From positions 1 to 5,847 of the forward strand of contig JAQUNS010000048.1 of NCBI GenBank assembly GCA_028717465.1: a DNA stretch of 5,847 nucleotides, given 5' to 3'. This DNA is from Candidatus Omnitrophota bacterium (lineage in GTDB: Bacteria > Omnitrophota > Gorgyraeia > Kaelpiales > Kaelpiaceae). Position 1 is the first letter of the stretch. Each line of letters opens with the position of its first letter. The notes beneath the pieces are model-generated. The model was given only the letters and a program-made list of their open reading frames with translations, had not been told where the DNA came from and searched no databases. A program made the position numbers and the translations under genes. Of the stretch, positions 5,093 through 5,847 are shown in pieces.

Positions 5093-5119
5093 CGGGCGGC
5101 TTAAAACACCTTTTATTTT
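5078..5119 (+). terminator. Intrinsic terminator in leader C, just before glnA
   Basis: AAAGGTGTTTTAAGCC (5078-5093) and GGCTTAAAACACCTTT (5098-5113) make a perfect 16-bp stem with the tetraloop GGGC, followed by TTTTATTTT. It ends a few bases before the AAAAGGAGG ribosome site of glnA. It may end the porin-amt-glnK transcript, but it lies about 90 bp past that operon and right at the glnA ribosome site, as in the other two leaders. Compared with leader B the base of the stem changes from GGCG/CGCC to GGTG/CACC, a compensating change. Confidence 0.78.
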
Positions 5120-5134
5120 AAAAGGAGGCTGAAT

Positions 5135-5847
5135 ATGGCAAAAAGAACAAAGCAGGAGATTGTGAAGTTAGTAAAAGAGAACGATGTTAAATTTATCAGG
5201 CTGTGGTTTACCGATATCTTAGGCCAGGTCAAAAGTTTTGCAATTACAAACAAAGAGCTGGAAGGCGCCCTGGAAAACGGCATGGGTTTTGACGGCTCCT
5301 CAATCACCGGTTATCAGAGGATAGAAGAGTCTGATATGATTGCGATGCCCGACCCGGATACGTTTGCCGTTTTACCTTGGCGGCCGGCAGAAAAATCGGT
5401 TGCCAGGATGATCTGCAACGTGTTAAACCCTGACAAGACTCCTTACGAAGGCGATCCTCGCTATATTTTGAAAAAGGCTTTGGAGCGCGCCGGGAAGATG
5501 GGCTTTGACCATTTTTATCTGGGCCCGGAACTGGAATTTTTTTATTTCAAAACCGATACCTCTACAGATGTTCTGGATAAAGGCGGATATTTTGACCTTA
5601 CTACTCTGGATGTTGCCAGCGACTTGAGAAGAGAGACGGTTATGACCCTTGTAAAAATGGGCATAGATGTAGAATACTCCCATCACGAAGTGGCCCCTTC
5701 CCAGCATGAGGTTGATCTGCGTTATAAAGATGCCTTAGAGATGGCCGATAATGTAATAACTTACCGTATCGTTGTAAAAGAGATTGCCAGCAAGTATGGA
5801 GTCTATGCCACTTTTATGCCCAAGCCTATTTTTGGAGAGAACGGCTC
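5135..5847 (+). CDS. glnA: Glutamine synthetase type I (N-terminal part; gene continues past window)
   Basis: The first 237 residues of glutamine synthetase, which makes glutamine from glutamate, ammonium and ATP in the cytoplasm as a dodecamer. Visible family marks are the N-terminal beta-grasp with GFDGSS (51-56), the metal/substrate glutamates E132 and E134 in GPELEFF, and E185 and E192 in HHEVAPSQHEVDLRY (183-197), with KPIFGENG (230-237) just before the cut. Spacing of the glutamates fits short GS-I enzymes of the alpha type. The adenylylation tyrosine and the rest of the active site lie outside the window. The start is fixed by AAAAGGAGG 7 bp before the ATG. It follows the amt-PII operon after a 143-bp spacer holding an attenuator-like leader, so it may be expressed separately from, but together with, the uptake genes. 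Identification is certain. Confidence 0.97.
   Translation, partial: MAKRTKQEIVKLVKENDVKFIRLWFTDILGQVKSFAITNKELEGALENGMGFDGSSITGYQRIEESDMIAMPDPDTFAVLPWRPAEKSVARMICNVLNPDKTPYEGDPRYILKKALERAGKMGFDHFYLGPELEFFYFKTDTSTDVLDKGGYFDLTTLDVASDLRRETVMTLVKMGIDVEYSHHEVAPSQHEVDLRYKDALEMADNVITYRIVVKEIASKYGVYATFMPKPIFGENG

Noticed and set aside
5030..5134. Sigma54 (GG-N10-GC) promoter for glnA, expected if the dyad is an NtrC site
   Set aside because: TTGCA is present at 5046-5050, but the matching GG 12 bases upstream is missing (AG instead), and no other position fits.
1866..5134. Known glutamine riboswitch (glnA RNA or Downstream-peptide motif) in the leaders
   Set aside because: I could not see the conserved three-stem junction or its characteristic bases; a covariance-model search would be needed to exclude it.
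5423..5707. Open frame on the minus strand across glnA
   Set aside because: It is fully antisense to conserved glutamine synthetase motifs and shows no recognisable domain.
1..5847. CRISPR array, insertion sequence, tRNA or rRNA
   Set aside because: No regularly spaced direct repeats, transposase, terminal inverted repeats, cloverleaf or ribosomal RNA sequence were seen on either strand.

Overview
The window reads as a nitrogen-assimilation locus from a Gram-negative (diderm) bacterium. It encodes, left to right, a two-component system on the minus strand, then on the plus strand a small sigma-factor-like regulator, a predicted outer-membrane protein, an ammonium transporter, a PII protein and the start of glutamine synthetase. 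An outer membrane is indicated by a signal-peptide protein of the TorF/Gcw_chp porin type whose C-terminus ends in an aromatic beta-signal. The AT-leaning composition, strong AGGAGG ribosome sites and style of the kinase would suit a candidate phylum such as Omnitrophota or a relative. That placement is a guess; no marker gene in the window settles it.

Layout. Positions 1-1723 (minus strand): a response regulator, cut by the window edge, lies 17 bp downstream of a membrane histidine kinase and shares its operon. Positions 1724-2000: a divergent control region with one good sigma70-type promoter facing each way (TTGAAA-17-TATAAT for the kinase, TTGACA-17-TATAAA for the regulator). Between the second promoter and its gene is a structured leader with three hairpins, two of which look like intrinsic terminators. 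Positions 2001-2513: a 170-residue sigma-like protein. Positions 2514-2615: a second leader with a terminator just ahead of the next ribosome site. Positions 2616-4991: a tight three-gene operon of porin-like protein, Amt and PII (gaps of 16 and 14 bp). Positions 4992-5134: a third leader with a 16-bp perfect terminator hairpin. Positions 5135-5847: glnA, running off the right edge.

The most interesting signal is that all three plus-strand transcription units begin with a similar leader: an AT-rich stretch, then a GCAC-N5/6-TGTG dyad, then an intrinsic-terminator hairpin with a shared base (AAAGGYG.../...CRCCTTT) ending shortly before the Shine-Dalgarno sequence. The stems differ by compensating base changes. 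The first copy stands between divergent genes, so its terminators cannot simply be ending an upstream plus-strand gene. In that copy a 10-bp alternative pairing would break both terminators at once. This suggests that the regulator, the amt operon and glnA are controlled together by transcription attenuation, or by a shared operator at the dyad. The candidate controllers lie beside them: the kinase/response-regulator pair (whose output domain is outside the window), the sigma-like protein, or PII. None of this control is proven by sequence alone.

Together the genes would take up ammonium (porin-like protein, Amt), sense nitrogen/energy status (PII) and fix ammonium into glutamine (GlnA). No mobile element, CRISPR array, tRNA or rRNA was seen.
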